Source: JAHCIE01 sp034431435 (lineage in GTDB: Bacteria > Chloroflexota > Anaerolineae > Epilineales > JAHCIE01). Taken from it: DNA of 64,000 nt. The stretch spans positions 1 through 64,000 of the forward strand of contig DAOUDG010000030.1 in the NCBI GenBank assembly GCA_034431435.1, written 5' to 3'. Position 1 is the first letter of the stretch. Each line of letters starts with the position of its first letter. This document shows, in pieces, positions 32,377 through 41,240 of this stretch. The notes under the pieces were generated by a model that saw only the letters and a list, made by a program, of their open reading frames with translations, was not told where the DNA came from and did not search any database. The position numbers and the translations under genes are program-made.

Positions 32377-32838
32377 ATGAATGGGGTTGCGGTCCGTAGG
32401 CTACGAAGTCTTGCCGACCTCCCCCTCCTCCCCCGCGTCGCCGAGGGCGTGTTCGACGACTCCATCGACATAAACGCGGCGCGGGAGTTTCTGGCTGACC
32501 CGCGGCATCACCTGGTGGTGGCGCTGGACGGCGAGGTGATCGTGGGATTCGTGTCGGCGGTGCACTACGTGCATCCCGACAAGCCGCAGCCGGAGCTGTG
32601 GATCAACGAGGTGGGGGTGGCGCCAGGGCGCCAGGGGCAGGGGATTGGCAAGGCGATGCTGCGCGAGATGCTGACCCTCGGCAAGGAGCTAGGGTGCAGC
32701 GTGGCGTGGGTGCTGACCGACCGCGACAATGCGCCCGCCATGCGGCTATACGCCGGGGCGGGCGGCGAGGCAGCGCCACAGGACGCGGTGATGTTCGAGT
32801 TCGACCTGACGACGAACGAAATCGGACAGGCTGGATAG
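32377..32838 (+). CDS. GNAT family N-acetyltransferase
   Basis: 153 residues. The acetyl-CoA motif is 'VGVAPGRQGQGIGKAMLREML' (R/Q-x-x-G-x-G/A), followed by 'VAWVLTDRDNAPAMRLYAGAGGE'. The N-terminal part ('EVIVGFVSAVHYVHPDKPQPELWINEVG') recalls the AAC(3)-I aminoglycoside acetyltransferase group, but without a closer match the substrate cannot be assigned. Confidence 0.8.
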   Translation: MNGVAVRRLRSLADLPLLPRVAEGVFDDSIDINAAREFLADPRHHLVVALDGEVIVGFVSAVHYVHPDKPQPELWINEVGVAPGRQGQGIGKAMLREMLTLGKELGCSVAWVLTDRDNAPAMRLYAGAGGEAAPQDAVMFEFDLTTNEIGQAG

Positions 32839-32912
32839 CGGTTCTCGTCCGCTACCCAGCTTGTCTCGTCAAGCTCCGCCCGCCAGGCTCAGGCTTCGAC
32901 TCGCCGCCGCCG

Positions 32913-33629
32913 CTAGTGGCTGTGCCCCTCAGGCGAGGGCGACTCGGCGTGCAGGGTGCCGCGCTCGGCGAATTCCTGCGCCCGCTGCTGCGCGTACGCG
33001 ATAGCCTCGCGCGAGATGAGTGTCGGGCCGCCGATGGCCTGGGCGCGTAGTCCCAACTCGGCCGCCTCCTCCATCACCACCAGCACGCGCACCGCGCCCA
33101 TCAGGTCCTCCTCGAAGGTGAGGACGCCGTGATTCTGGAGCAGGACGCCCCGCGTTCGCTCGTCCATGGCGTCGGCGATATTCGTCACCGACTCGCGAGA
33201 GCCGCGCGGCCCGTACTTCGCGACGGGGATAGGGTCGGTGAGGCCGAAGCGCGCCAGCCCCTCGTACCAGCACTCAATCATGCGGTCTGCCACGGCGTAG
33301 GTGGTCGCGTGTGGCGCGTGGGTGTGAACGACGGCCCCCATAGCGGGATTCTTCTCGTACACCACAGCGTGCATGCCGATCACTTCAGCGCTGACCGGAT
33401 CCAGCTCGCCGTCGATCAGGCGACCGCTAAGCGTGACCAGGGGCAGCCGTTCGACGGTGACATCCTCCAGGTTCATGACGTTGGTCAGCAGCATGGTGTC
33501 CGTGCCAGGGAGGTGGACACTCATGTTGCCGTGACCAGAACGCGAGATCGCGCCAGCCTTGACGATGGCGCGGGCGGCGGCCACCATCTGACGCCGCGCT
33601 GCCTCGACCTGAGCGACAGAAGACGACAT
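32913..33629 (-). CDS. Class II aldolase/adducin family protein
   Basis: 238 residues. The zinc-binding His residues are in 'VVHTHAPHATTYAV' and the later 'VLLQNHGVLTF'; 'SRSGHGNMSVHLPGTDTMLLTN' is the N-terminal phosphate-loop-like part. Relatives are fuculose-phosphate aldolase, ribulose-5-phosphate epimerase and methylthioribulose dehydratase; the specificity is not determined. It is downstream of the ilv-leu-cimA operon on the same strand but has its own promoter. Confidence 0.83.
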   Translation of the reverse strand: MSSSVAQVEAARRQMVAAARAIVKAGAISRSGHGNMSVHLPGTDTMLLTNVMNLEDVTVERLPLVTLSGRLIDGELDPVSAEVIGMHAVVYEKNPAMGAVVHTHAPHATTYAVADRMIECWYEGLARFGLTDPIPVAKYGPRGSRESVTNIADAMDERTRGVLLQNHGVLTFEEDLMGAVRVLVVMEEAAELGLRAQAIGGPTLISREAIAYAQQRAQEFAERGTLHAESPSPEGHSH

Positions 33630-33672
33630 GGGAGGCTCCTTTCAGCTGCACGATAGCTTCATCAAGGGCATA

Positions 33673-33700
33673 GTTATACCATGTCGCTCTGGCGTGTCAA
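33673..33700 (-). promoter_or_regulatory. Promoter of the class II aldolase gene
   Basis: On the minus strand TTGACA (33700-33695), a 16-base spacer and TATAAC (33678-33673). Confidence 0.6.
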
Positions 33701-33738
33701 TTCGGTCAATCCTGTCTGCTACTCTTCCGCTGTGCCAC

Positions 33739-35313
33739 CTACGCCGGCGCTGGTTCGCGAGCGATGACGAGGGCGTACTCGAAGCTGTCAGCGAGGGCCT
33801 GCCACGAGGCGTCGATGATGTTGGTCGACGCGCCGATGGTGGTCCAGGTACGCTCGCCGTTGCTCGAGTCTAGCAGCACGCGAGTGAGCGCGCCCGTCGC
33901 GGCGTGGGAGTCCAGGATGCGCACCTTATAGTCGCTCAGGTGCATGGCCGCCAGGTCAGGGTAATGGGGTAGCAGCGCCTTGCGTAGCGCAATATCCAGG
34001 GCGTTGACTGGGCCGTTGCCTTCAGCCGCCGTGTGGGCTACCTCGTCGCCGACACGCACCTTGACCATCGCCTCGGCCAGGACGCCGCGCTGGCGGCGGT
34101 TCTCGACGACGACGGTGAAGTCCAGCAGCTCGAAGGGCGCGACGTAGCCGTCCTCGGCGCGGCGTAGCATCAGCTCGACGCTGGCCTCCGCGCCCTCGAA
34201 GCTGAAGCCCTGGTTCTCCAACTCCTTGACTCGCTGCAACACGTCGCGAATGGCCGGGTGGCCGTTCACCTTGATGCCGAACTCCTCCGCCTTGTACTTG
34301 ATGTTCCCCTGCCCCGACAATTCCGAGATGACGACGTGCTTCTGGTTGCCCACCAGCGTCGGGTCGATGTGCTGGTAGCTCTCCTCGACGCGCAGGATGG
34401 CGGCGACGTGGGTCCCGCCCTTGTGGGTGAAGGCGGCCGAGCCGACATAGGGCAGGCGCGCGTCGTGGGCCATGTTGGCCGTCTCGGCCACGTAGCGCGA
34501 CAGCTCCGTCAGCCGCGCCAGCGCGCCCGGTGTGAGCACTTCGTAGCCCATCTTGAGGGCCAGGTCGGGCAGGATGGTGCACAGGTTGGCGTTGCCGGTA
34601 CGCTCGCCGTAGCCGTTGATGGTGCCCTGGACATGCACCGCGCCGCGTCGCACGGCGGCCAGGCTGTTGGCGACGCCGCAGCCCGCGTCGTCGTGGGTGT
34701 GGACGCCCAGCGGCAGGCCGGGTAGGGCGGCGGCGACCGCGTCGTAGATAGTCTCGACCTCCCAGGGCAGGCATCCGCCGTTGGTGTCACACAGGACGAG
34801 GATATCGGCCCCGCCCTCGGCGGCCGCGCTGAGGGTCGCCAGGGCGTAGTCAGGCTGGCGCTTGTAGCCGTCGAAGAAATGCTCCGCGTCGTAGACGACC
34901 TCGCGGCCATGGGCTTTGAGGTAAGCCACGCTGTCGCGAATCATCGCCAGGTTCTCGCCTAGCGTCGTGCGCAGGACATGCTCGACGTGGAGGTCGGACG
35001 ACTTACCGAAGATGGTAACGACGGGAGTCGCCGCGTCAATCAGCAAGCGAAGCTGGGGGTCGTCGTCGGCGGTAGTGTCGGCGCGGCGCGTGGAGCCGAA
35101 GGCGGCGACGCGGGCATGCTTGAGGGGCAGGCTGCGGACGCGCTCAAAGTACTCCACGTCCTTGGGGTTGGAGCCGGGCCAGCCACCCTCGATGTAGTCG
35201 ACGCCGAGGTCATCGAGGCGGGCCGTAATTCTAAGTTTGTCCTCGACCGACAGGGAGACGCCTTCGTGCTGCGTGCCGTCGCGGAGGGTGGTGTCGTAGA
35301 CCTGGATGCGCAT
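33739..35313 (-). CDS. cimA: (R)-citramalate synthase
   Basis: 524 residues. It starts 'MRIQVYDTTLRDGTQHEGVSLSVEDKLRI' and continues 'YIEGGWPGSNPKD', features of the citramalate synthase branch of the LeuA superfamily. The HxH metal site is 'GVHTHDDAGCGVANS'; the C-terminal regulatory domain ends 'RTWTTIGASTNIIDASWQALADSFEYAL'. It makes citramalate from pyruvate and acetyl-CoA, giving 2-oxobutyrate for isoleucine without threonine; LeuC and LeuD also serve this route, which explains the operon. It is the last gene of the operon. Confidence 0.88.
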   Translation of the reverse strand: MRIQVYDTTLRDGTQHEGVSLSVEDKLRITARLDDLGVDYIEGGWPGSNPKDVEYFERVRSLPLKHARVAAFGSTRRADTTADDDPQLRLLIDAATPVVTIFGKSSDLHVEHVLRTTLGENLAMIRDSVAYLKAHGREVVYDAEHFFDGYKRQPDYALATLSAAAEGGADILVLCDTNGGCLPWEVETIYDAVAAALPGLPLGVHTHDDAGCGVANSLAAVRRGAVHVQGTINGYGERTGNANLCTILPDLALKMGYEVLTPGALARLTELSRYVAETANMAHDARLPYVGSAAFTHKGGTHVAAILRVEESYQHIDPTLVGNQKHVVISELSGQGNIKYKAEEFGIKVNGHPAIRDVLQRVKELENQGFSFEGAEASVELMLRRAEDGYVAPFELLDFTVVVENRRQRGVLAEAMVKVRVGDEVAHTAAEGNGPVNALDIALRKALLPHYPDLAAMHLSDYKVRILDSHAATGALTRVLLDSSNGERTWTTIGASTNIIDASWQALADSFEYALVIAREPAPA

Positions 35314-35372
35314 GGTTTCTCTCCTGGTCGGGGAGGTGCGCCGTCCTTGCCGCCGCCACCCCGCGTAGGCTC

Positions 35373-35438
35373 AGGGGTGACTGCCGAGTGTCACCCCTCA
35401 AGAATGGTGATAATCGATGACGACCGTGGTTGGTGGTC
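35373..35438. repeat. Hairpin and weak heptamer palindrome between leuD and cimA
   Basis: AGGGGTGAC (35373-35381) pairs with GTCACCCCT (35390-35398). Nearby, GACGACC (35419-35425) and GGTGGTC (35432-35438) pair with one mismatch, like the element at 49849-49912. Confidence 0.45.
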
Positions 35439-35455
35439 AGGCAATGCAACACGTC

Positions 35456-36046
35456 TCATATCGAATGTTGCCGCTCGTAGGCGGCGATGACCGGCTCCAG
35501 ATTGAGCAGGTAGCCAAGCTCGTCGACGCCCTGGAGCAGGCAGGTGCGAGAGAAGGGGTCGATCTGGAAGTGGACGACCTGGCCGTCGGGCAGGACGAGA
35601 GACTCTTCCTCCAGGTCCACGATGACCTCGGCGTCGGGGTTGGCGTCCAGCGCCGCCGTCAGGCTGGCGTAGACCTCGGAGCCGACGACGACCGGCAGCA
35701 GCCCGTTCTTGAGGGCATTGTTGCGGAAGATGTCGGCGAAGGAGGTGCTGATAATCGCCTTGAAACCGTAGTCAGTCAGCGCCCAGGGGGCGTGCTCGCG
35801 GGACGAGCCGCAGCCAAAGTTGTCGCCCGCCAACAGCACCTGGCGGCCGCGCATCTCCGGCCGGTTGAGGATGAAGTCCGAGATGGGTTGGCCATCCTGG
35901 TAGCGCCAATCGGAGAACAGATACTGACCCAACTGGTGCTTGTCGGTCACCTTGAGGTAGCGGGCCGGGATGATCTGGTCCGTGTCGACATTGGGCGTCG
36001 GGATGGGGACCAGCTTGCTGCGGAAGGTCTGGATGGGTTCGGGCAT
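35456..36046 (-). CDS. leuD: 3-isopropylmalate dehydratase small subunit
   Basis: 196 residues of the bacterial LeuD type. Landmarks: 'PNVDTDQIIPARYLK', 'LAGDNFGCGSSREHAPWALTDYGFKAIISTSFADIFRNNALKNGLLPVVV'. With LeuC it isomerises isopropylmalate for leucine and, in this organism, probably citramalate for isoleucine. It is 172 bases after leuC; that gap shows no convincing gene. Confidence 0.93.
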   Translation of the reverse strand: MPEPIQTFRSKLVPIPTPNVDTDQIIPARYLKVTDKHQLGQYLFSDWRYQDGQPISDFILNRPEMRGRQVLLAGDNFGCGSSREHAPWALTDYGFKAIISTSFADIFRNNALKNGLLPVVVGSEVYASLTAALDANPDAEVIVDLEEESLVLPDGQVVHFQIDPFSRTCLLQGVDELGYLLNLEPVIAAYERQHSI

Positions 36047-36218
36047 GCAGGGGGCCTTTCTCAGGTCGTGCAGGTGCAGGTCTTTACTCAGGCTCGTTGT
36101 CTCGCTGCTGCTCGAGCCAGTTCTGATAGTACTCGTCCCATTCGTGTCGATCGCGTGCTTTCTCCCTTGATGTCGGCGACAGGAATTGTAACCGGCATCT
36201 GAGGACCGCCCAACGCCT

Positions 36219-37634
36219 CTAGTTCAGCATCGTTCGCACGTCGGTTACCACCCCCGTCACGGCGGCGGCGGCGGCGGTCAGCGGGCTGGCGAGGAAGGTG
36301 CGCCCCCCCTTGCCCTGGCGACCCTCGAAGTTGCGGTTGCTGGTGCTGACGCAGTACTGGCCGGGGCGCAGCTCGTCGCCATTCATGGCGATGCACATGG
36401 AGCAGCCCGCCTCACGCCACTCGGCGCCGGCGTCCTTGAACACCTGGTGCAGGCCCTCGGCCTCGGCCTGGGCCTTCACCTGCGCCGAGCCGGGTACAAC
36501 CATGACGCGCACGCCTGGCGCGACCTTGCGGTCCTTGAGCAGGCTGGCGGCCAGGCGCAGGTCGGAAATGCGTGAGTTGGTGCAGGAGCCGATGAACACC
36601 ACGTCCACCGGGTGGCCGAGCAGGGGCTGGCCCGGTTGCAGCGCCATGTAGGTCAGGGCCTTCTCCAGGGCGGCGCGCTGGGCCGCGTCGGCGGCGTGGG
36701 CCGGGTCGGGGACACGCGCCGTGATGGGCATGCCCATGCCAGGGTTTGTGCCGTAGGTGATCATTGGTTCCAGCGTCGCCGCGTCGATGCGGATGGCCTT
36801 GTCATAACGCGCACCAACATCGCTCGGTAGACTACGCCAGTGGTCCACGGCGCGGTCCCAGGCCTCGCCCTGGGGGGCGAAGGGGCGGCCGGCCATGTAC
36901 TCGAAGGTTGTGTCATCGGGAGCGACCATGCCCGCCCGCGCGCCGCCCTCGATGCTCATGTTGCAGACGGTCATGCGCCCTTCCATCGTCAAGCTATGGA
37001 TGGCGCTACCGGTGTACTCGAAGACGTGACCGGTGCCGCCGCCGATGCCAATCTGGGCGATGACGGCCAGGATGATATCCTTGGCTGACACGCCTGGAGC
37101 CAGAGCGCCATCGACGCGGACTTCCATCGTCTTGGGCTTGCGCTGCAAGAGGCACTGGGTTGCCAGGACCATCTCGACCTCGCTGGTACCGATGCCGAAG
37201 GCCAGCGCGCCGAACGCGCCGTGGGTCGAGGTGTGGCTATCACCGCAGACGATGGTCATGCCCGGCTGGGTGAGGCCCAACTCGGGGCCGATGACGTGGA
37301 CGATACCCTGCTCGCGGCTGTGAATGTCGTACAGGCGGATGCCGAACTCGTCAGCGTTGTCGCGCATTTGCTGAATCTGGCGCGCGGCCATCTCGTCGAC
37401 GATGGGCAGGTTGCGCGGGTGGGTGGGCACGCCGTGGTCGATGGTGGCGACGGTGCGGTCGGGGCGGCGAACCTTGAGGCTCTTCTGCCGCAGGCCGGTG
37501 AACGCCTGGGGCGATGTGACCTCGTGGACCAGCTGCAGGTCGATGTAGAGGACGGTGGGTGCGCCTTCGGCCTCGGCCACGACGTGGCTGTCCCAAACTT
37601 TGTCGAACAGGGTACGCGGGTGCGATGCGGTCAT
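36219..37634 (-). CDS. leuC: 3-isopropylmalate dehydratase large subunit
   Basis: 471 residues. The iron-sulfur cluster Cys are in 'VVFIGSCTNSRISDLR' and 'AGCSMCIAMNGD'; 'TIVCGDSHTSTHGAFGALAFGIGTSEVEMVLATQCL' is the aconitase-family core. It is full length compared with bacterial LeuC. Downstream of leuA after a 105-base gap that holds the heptamer hairpin 37685-37736. Confidence 0.94.
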   Translation of the reverse strand: MTASHPRTLFDKVWDSHVVAEAEGAPTVLYIDLQLVHEVTSPQAFTGLRQKSLKVRRPDRTVATIDHGVPTHPRNLPIVDEMAARQIQQMRDNADEFGIRLYDIHSREQGIVHVIGPELGLTQPGMTIVCGDSHTSTHGAFGALAFGIGTSEVEMVLATQCLLQRKPKTMEVRVDGALAPGVSAKDIILAVIAQIGIGGGTGHVFEYTGSAIHSLTMEGRMTVCNMSIEGGARAGMVAPDDTTFEYMAGRPFAPQGEAWDRAVDHWRSLPSDVGARYDKAIRIDAATLEPMITYGTNPGMGMPITARVPDPAHAADAAQRAALEKALTYMALQPGQPLLGHPVDVVFIGSCTNSRISDLRLAASLLKDRKVAPGVRVMVVPGSAQVKAQAEAEGLHQVFKDAGAEWREAGCSMCIAMNGDELRPGQYCVSTSNRNFEGRQGKGGRTFLASPLTAAAAAVTGVVTDVRTMLN

Positions 37635-37684
37635 GAGTCTTCCTTACTGAAAGTAGACTGGGCCAATGGACCCGTAGCGATGGC

Positions 37685-37736
37685 GCGTGAGGCGTGAAAC
37701 GCGAGAACACCCAAGTATCTCACGTTTCACGCCTCA
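37685..37736. repeat. Heptamer-based inverted repeat between leuA and leuC
   Basis: Left arm GCGTGAG, GCGTGAA, ACGCGAG (37685-37705). TGAGGCGTGAAACG at 37688-37701 pairs perfectly with 37723-37736. On the reverse complement the right arm reads GCGTGAA, ACGTGAG in phase. Confidence 0.75.
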
Positions 37737-37739
37737 GTT

Positions 37740-39371
37740 TCACGGAAGAGTTCGTCCATTGCCCACGCCTGCCTCCACCGGCTGAACCCGGTGCGCAGCC
37801 TGGTCGCGGGCGGCAACGAGCTTGTTCAGGGCGGCGAGGTAGGCCTTCGTAGCGGCGACGAGGGTATCTGTCTCCGCGCCGTGGCCGTTGAACACCGCGC
37901 GGCGACCGTCGGGGCCTTCGCCCTCGACGCGGACGCTCACCTCGGCCATCGCATCGATGCCCGCCGTGATGGCGTTGATGTTGAACTCAAGCAGGCGGTT
38001 GGGCACACCAATGATGCGGTCAATGGCCTTGTAGGCGGCGTCTACGGGGCCGGTGCCCATCGCCGCCTCGGTGCGCTCCTCACCGCTGGGGCCGGTCAGG
38101 CGCACGGTGGCCGTCGGGATGCCGGGAAAGCCGGAGTGGATGTGCAACTGGTCGAGGTGCCAGTAGGCGGGGGGCTGGAACACCTCATCCATGATGAGGG
38201 CTTCGATGTCGCGGTCGGTGACGTCCTTCTTCTTGTCGCACAGGTCCTTGAAGCGTTCGAAGGCCTTCTGGACCTCGGTGCGTGACAGGTTGTAGCCCAG
38301 TTCCTCCAGGCGCTTGCCGAAGGCGTGGCGGCCGCTATGCTTGCCCAGGACGAGCCTGGTCTGCGATACGCCCACCGTCTCAGGGCGCATGATCTCGTAG
38401 GTCAGGTGATGCTTGAGCATGCCGTCCTGGTGGATGCCCGCCTCGTGGGCGAAGGCGTTCGCGCCGACGATCGCCTTGTTGGGCTGGACGGGGACGCCGG
38501 TGTAGTGGCTGACCAGGCGGCTGGTGCGGTAGATTTGCGTCGTGTCGATGCCAGTCGTTACCCCGAAGACGGTTGGTCGCGTGTGCAACGCCATGGCAAC
38601 TTCTTCGAGGGAGGTATTCCCGGCGCGCTCGCCGATGCCGTTGACGGTTACCTCGACCTGGCGCGCGCCGTTCTGGATGGCGGCCAGGGTGTTAGCCGTT
38701 GCCAGGCCCAGGTCGTCGTGGCAGTGGGCTGACAGCACGACCTTATCGGCGCCCGGCACGTTGTCGCGGATGGCGCGGAACAGGCCGCCGTATTCGGCGG
38801 GCGTGGTATAGCCAACGGTGTCGGGGATATTGAGGGTGGTGGCCCCCACCTCGATGGCGGCGCGCAGCACGATGAACAGGAACTCGGGGTCGGAGCGGCC
38901 CGCGTCCTCTGGTGAGAACTCGACGTCGGGACATAGAGACACGGCGTAGGCGACCATGTCGCGGACTTGTTCCACGCACTGCTCGCGGCTGATCTGGAGC
39001 TTGTGCTTCAGGTGGATGTCGGAGGAGGCCAGGAAGGTGTGGATGCGGTGGCGGGGGGCATGACGGACCGCGTCGTAGGCGCGGTCAATGTCGGCGCGGT
39101 TGGCTCGCGCCAGGCCCGCAATGATGGGTGGGCCGTGGGGTCGGTCCTGGCCTAGCGGGCCAACTTCGATGGCGATGCGCCTGACGGCCTCATAGTCGCC
39201 GGCACTGGCGATGGGGAAGCCCGCTTCCATGATGTCCACGCCCAGGCGGACCAGTTGGCGGGCAATCTCGATTTTCTCGCTCTCGTTGAGGGTCGCGCCC
39301 GGTGACTGCTCGCCGTCGCGCAGGGTGGTATCGAAAATCAGCACGCGGTCGGGTACGTGGGGCTCGGACAT
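37740..39371 (-). CDS. leuA: 2-isopropylmalate synthase
   Basis: 543 residues. 'LIFDTTLRDGEQSPGATLNESEKIEIARQL' and the metal motif 'LSAHCHDDLGLATANTLAAIQNGARQVEVTVNGIGERAGN' define LeuA; the C-terminal LeuA-dimer regulatory domain ('NINAITAGIDAMAEVSVRVEGEGPDGRRAVFNGHGAETDTLVAATKAYLAALN' region) binds leucine in relatives. It condenses acetyl-CoA with 2-oxoisovalerate. The RBS GGAG precedes the ATG. leuB is not in the window. Confidence 0.93.
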   Translation of the reverse strand: MSEPHVPDRVLIFDTTLRDGEQSPGATLNESEKIEIARQLVRLGVDIMEAGFPIASAGDYEAVRRIAIEVGPLGQDRPHGPPIIAGLARANRADIDRAYDAVRHAPRHRIHTFLASSDIHLKHKLQISREQCVEQVRDMVAYAVSLCPDVEFSPEDAGRSDPEFLFIVLRAAIEVGATTLNIPDTVGYTTPAEYGGLFRAIRDNVPGADKVVLSAHCHDDLGLATANTLAAIQNGARQVEVTVNGIGERAGNTSLEEVAMALHTRPTVFGVTTGIDTTQIYRTSRLVSHYTGVPVQPNKAIVGANAFAHEAGIHQDGMLKHHLTYEIMRPETVGVSQTRLVLGKHSGRHAFGKRLEELGYNLSRTEVQKAFERFKDLCDKKKDVTDRDIEALIMDEVFQPPAYWHLDQLHIHSGFPGIPTATVRLTGPSGEERTEAAMGTGPVDAAYKAIDRIIGVPNRLLEFNINAITAGIDAMAEVSVRVEGEGPDGRRAVFNGHGAETDTLVAATKAYLAALNKLVAARDQAAHRVQPVEAGVGNGRTLP

Positions 39372-39396
39372 GGTGATACGCTCCTTGCAGAGACGG

Positions 39397-39463
39397 GAGA
39401 CTGGTGATTGGCGATTAGCGATCGCGAGCTGGCCCTAATCGCCAGGCGCCAATCACCAATCTC
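39397..39463. repeat. Heptamer-based inverted repeat between ilvC and leuA (first)
   Basis: Left arm GAGACTG, GTGATTG, GCGATTA, GCGATCG (39397-39424). The right arm (39463-39436, reverse complement) reads GAGATTG, GTGATTG, GCGCCTG, GCGATTA. All four units stay in phase; this is the clearest member of the family. Confidence 0.8.
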
Positions 39464-39559
39464 TGGGCCGTTTGGGACGAACACGCCTCAGTCGGGTCGT
39501 AAGGCCACTAAGGCCATCTTCGGACATAGGCCATCCTCTACTTCTGGACGGACCGAAGG

Positions 39560-39599
39560 CGGAGGACCAAGGACCAGGAGATTTGTCGTTGGTCCTCCG
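39560..39599. repeat. Heptamer-type inverted repeat between ilvC and leuA (second)
   Basis: CGGAGGACCAA (39560-39570) pairs perfectly with 39589-39599; flanking words GAGGACC, AAGGACC follow a seven-base step. It shares the 250-base ilvC-leuA gap with the element at 39397-39463. Confidence 0.6.
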
Positions 39600-39621
39600 T
39601 CTCTGGCTATTCGTCGTTGAG

Positions 39622-40665
<1,044 letters not shown>

Positions 40666-40688
40666 GTTCAGAGTGTCCTTTGTCGGAG

Positions 40689-41231
40689 TTAGTTCGTGTT
40701 CAGGACACGCCACTCGCCGCGGGCGTGCTCGTCTGTCTCTTCCTGGAACATCGGCTCGTCGCCGCGCTTCATGGCGATGAGGCCGGTGCGCACCATCTCG
40801 CGCACGCCGAAAGGCTCCAGCAGTTGGATGAACTGGTCCACCTTCGACGGCGACGCGGTTAGCTCAACGATCATCGTCTGCTGACCCACGTCGACGATAC
40901 GCGCCTTGTAAATATCGACCAGCTGCAGAATCTCGCCTCGGTTCTCGGGGCCGGCGCTGACCTTGACCATCGCCAGGTCACGAATCACCGACGGCTCGTT
41001 GGTCACATCCTGGACGAACAGGACGTTGATGAGCTTGTACAGGTTGCGCTCGACGGCGCTGGCGTCGGTGGCCGTCGAGTCGATGACCATGGTCATGCGC
41101 GACACGCTGGGGTCTTCGGTGGTCCCAACCGTCAGGCTGTCGATGTTGAAGTTGCGGCGGCGGAACAGACCCGCGACACGGGCCAGCACGCCAGGCTTGT
41201 TCTCGACCAGGGCAACGAGGATATGCTTCAT
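40689..41231 (-). CDS. ilvN: Acetolactate synthase regulatory subunit
   Basis: 180 residues. The N-terminal ACT domain ('HILVALVENKPGVLARVAGLFRRRNFNIDSLTVG') binds valine in relatives and gives feedback control; the second half is the ALS_ss_C domain ('YKARIVDVGQQTMIVELTASPSKVDQFIQLLEPFGVREMVRTG'). It starts nine bases after ilvB. Standard IlvH/IlvN long form. Confidence 0.93.
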   Translation of the reverse strand: MKHILVALVENKPGVLARVAGLFRRRNFNIDSLTVGTTEDPSVSRMTMVIDSTATDASAVERNLYKLINVLFVQDVTNEPSVIRDLAMVKVSAGPENRGEILQLVDIYKARIVDVGQQTMIVELTASPSKVDQFIQLLEPFGVREMVRTGLIAMKRGDEPMFQEETDEHARGEWRVLNTN

Positions 41232-41240
41232 GGGGTTCTC

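Noticed and set aside
36047..36218. Possible small gene between leuC and leuD
   Set aside because: A frame reading 'HEWDEYYQNWLEQQ' exists, but it has no ATG, GTG or TTG start after the leuC stop and no ribosome site.
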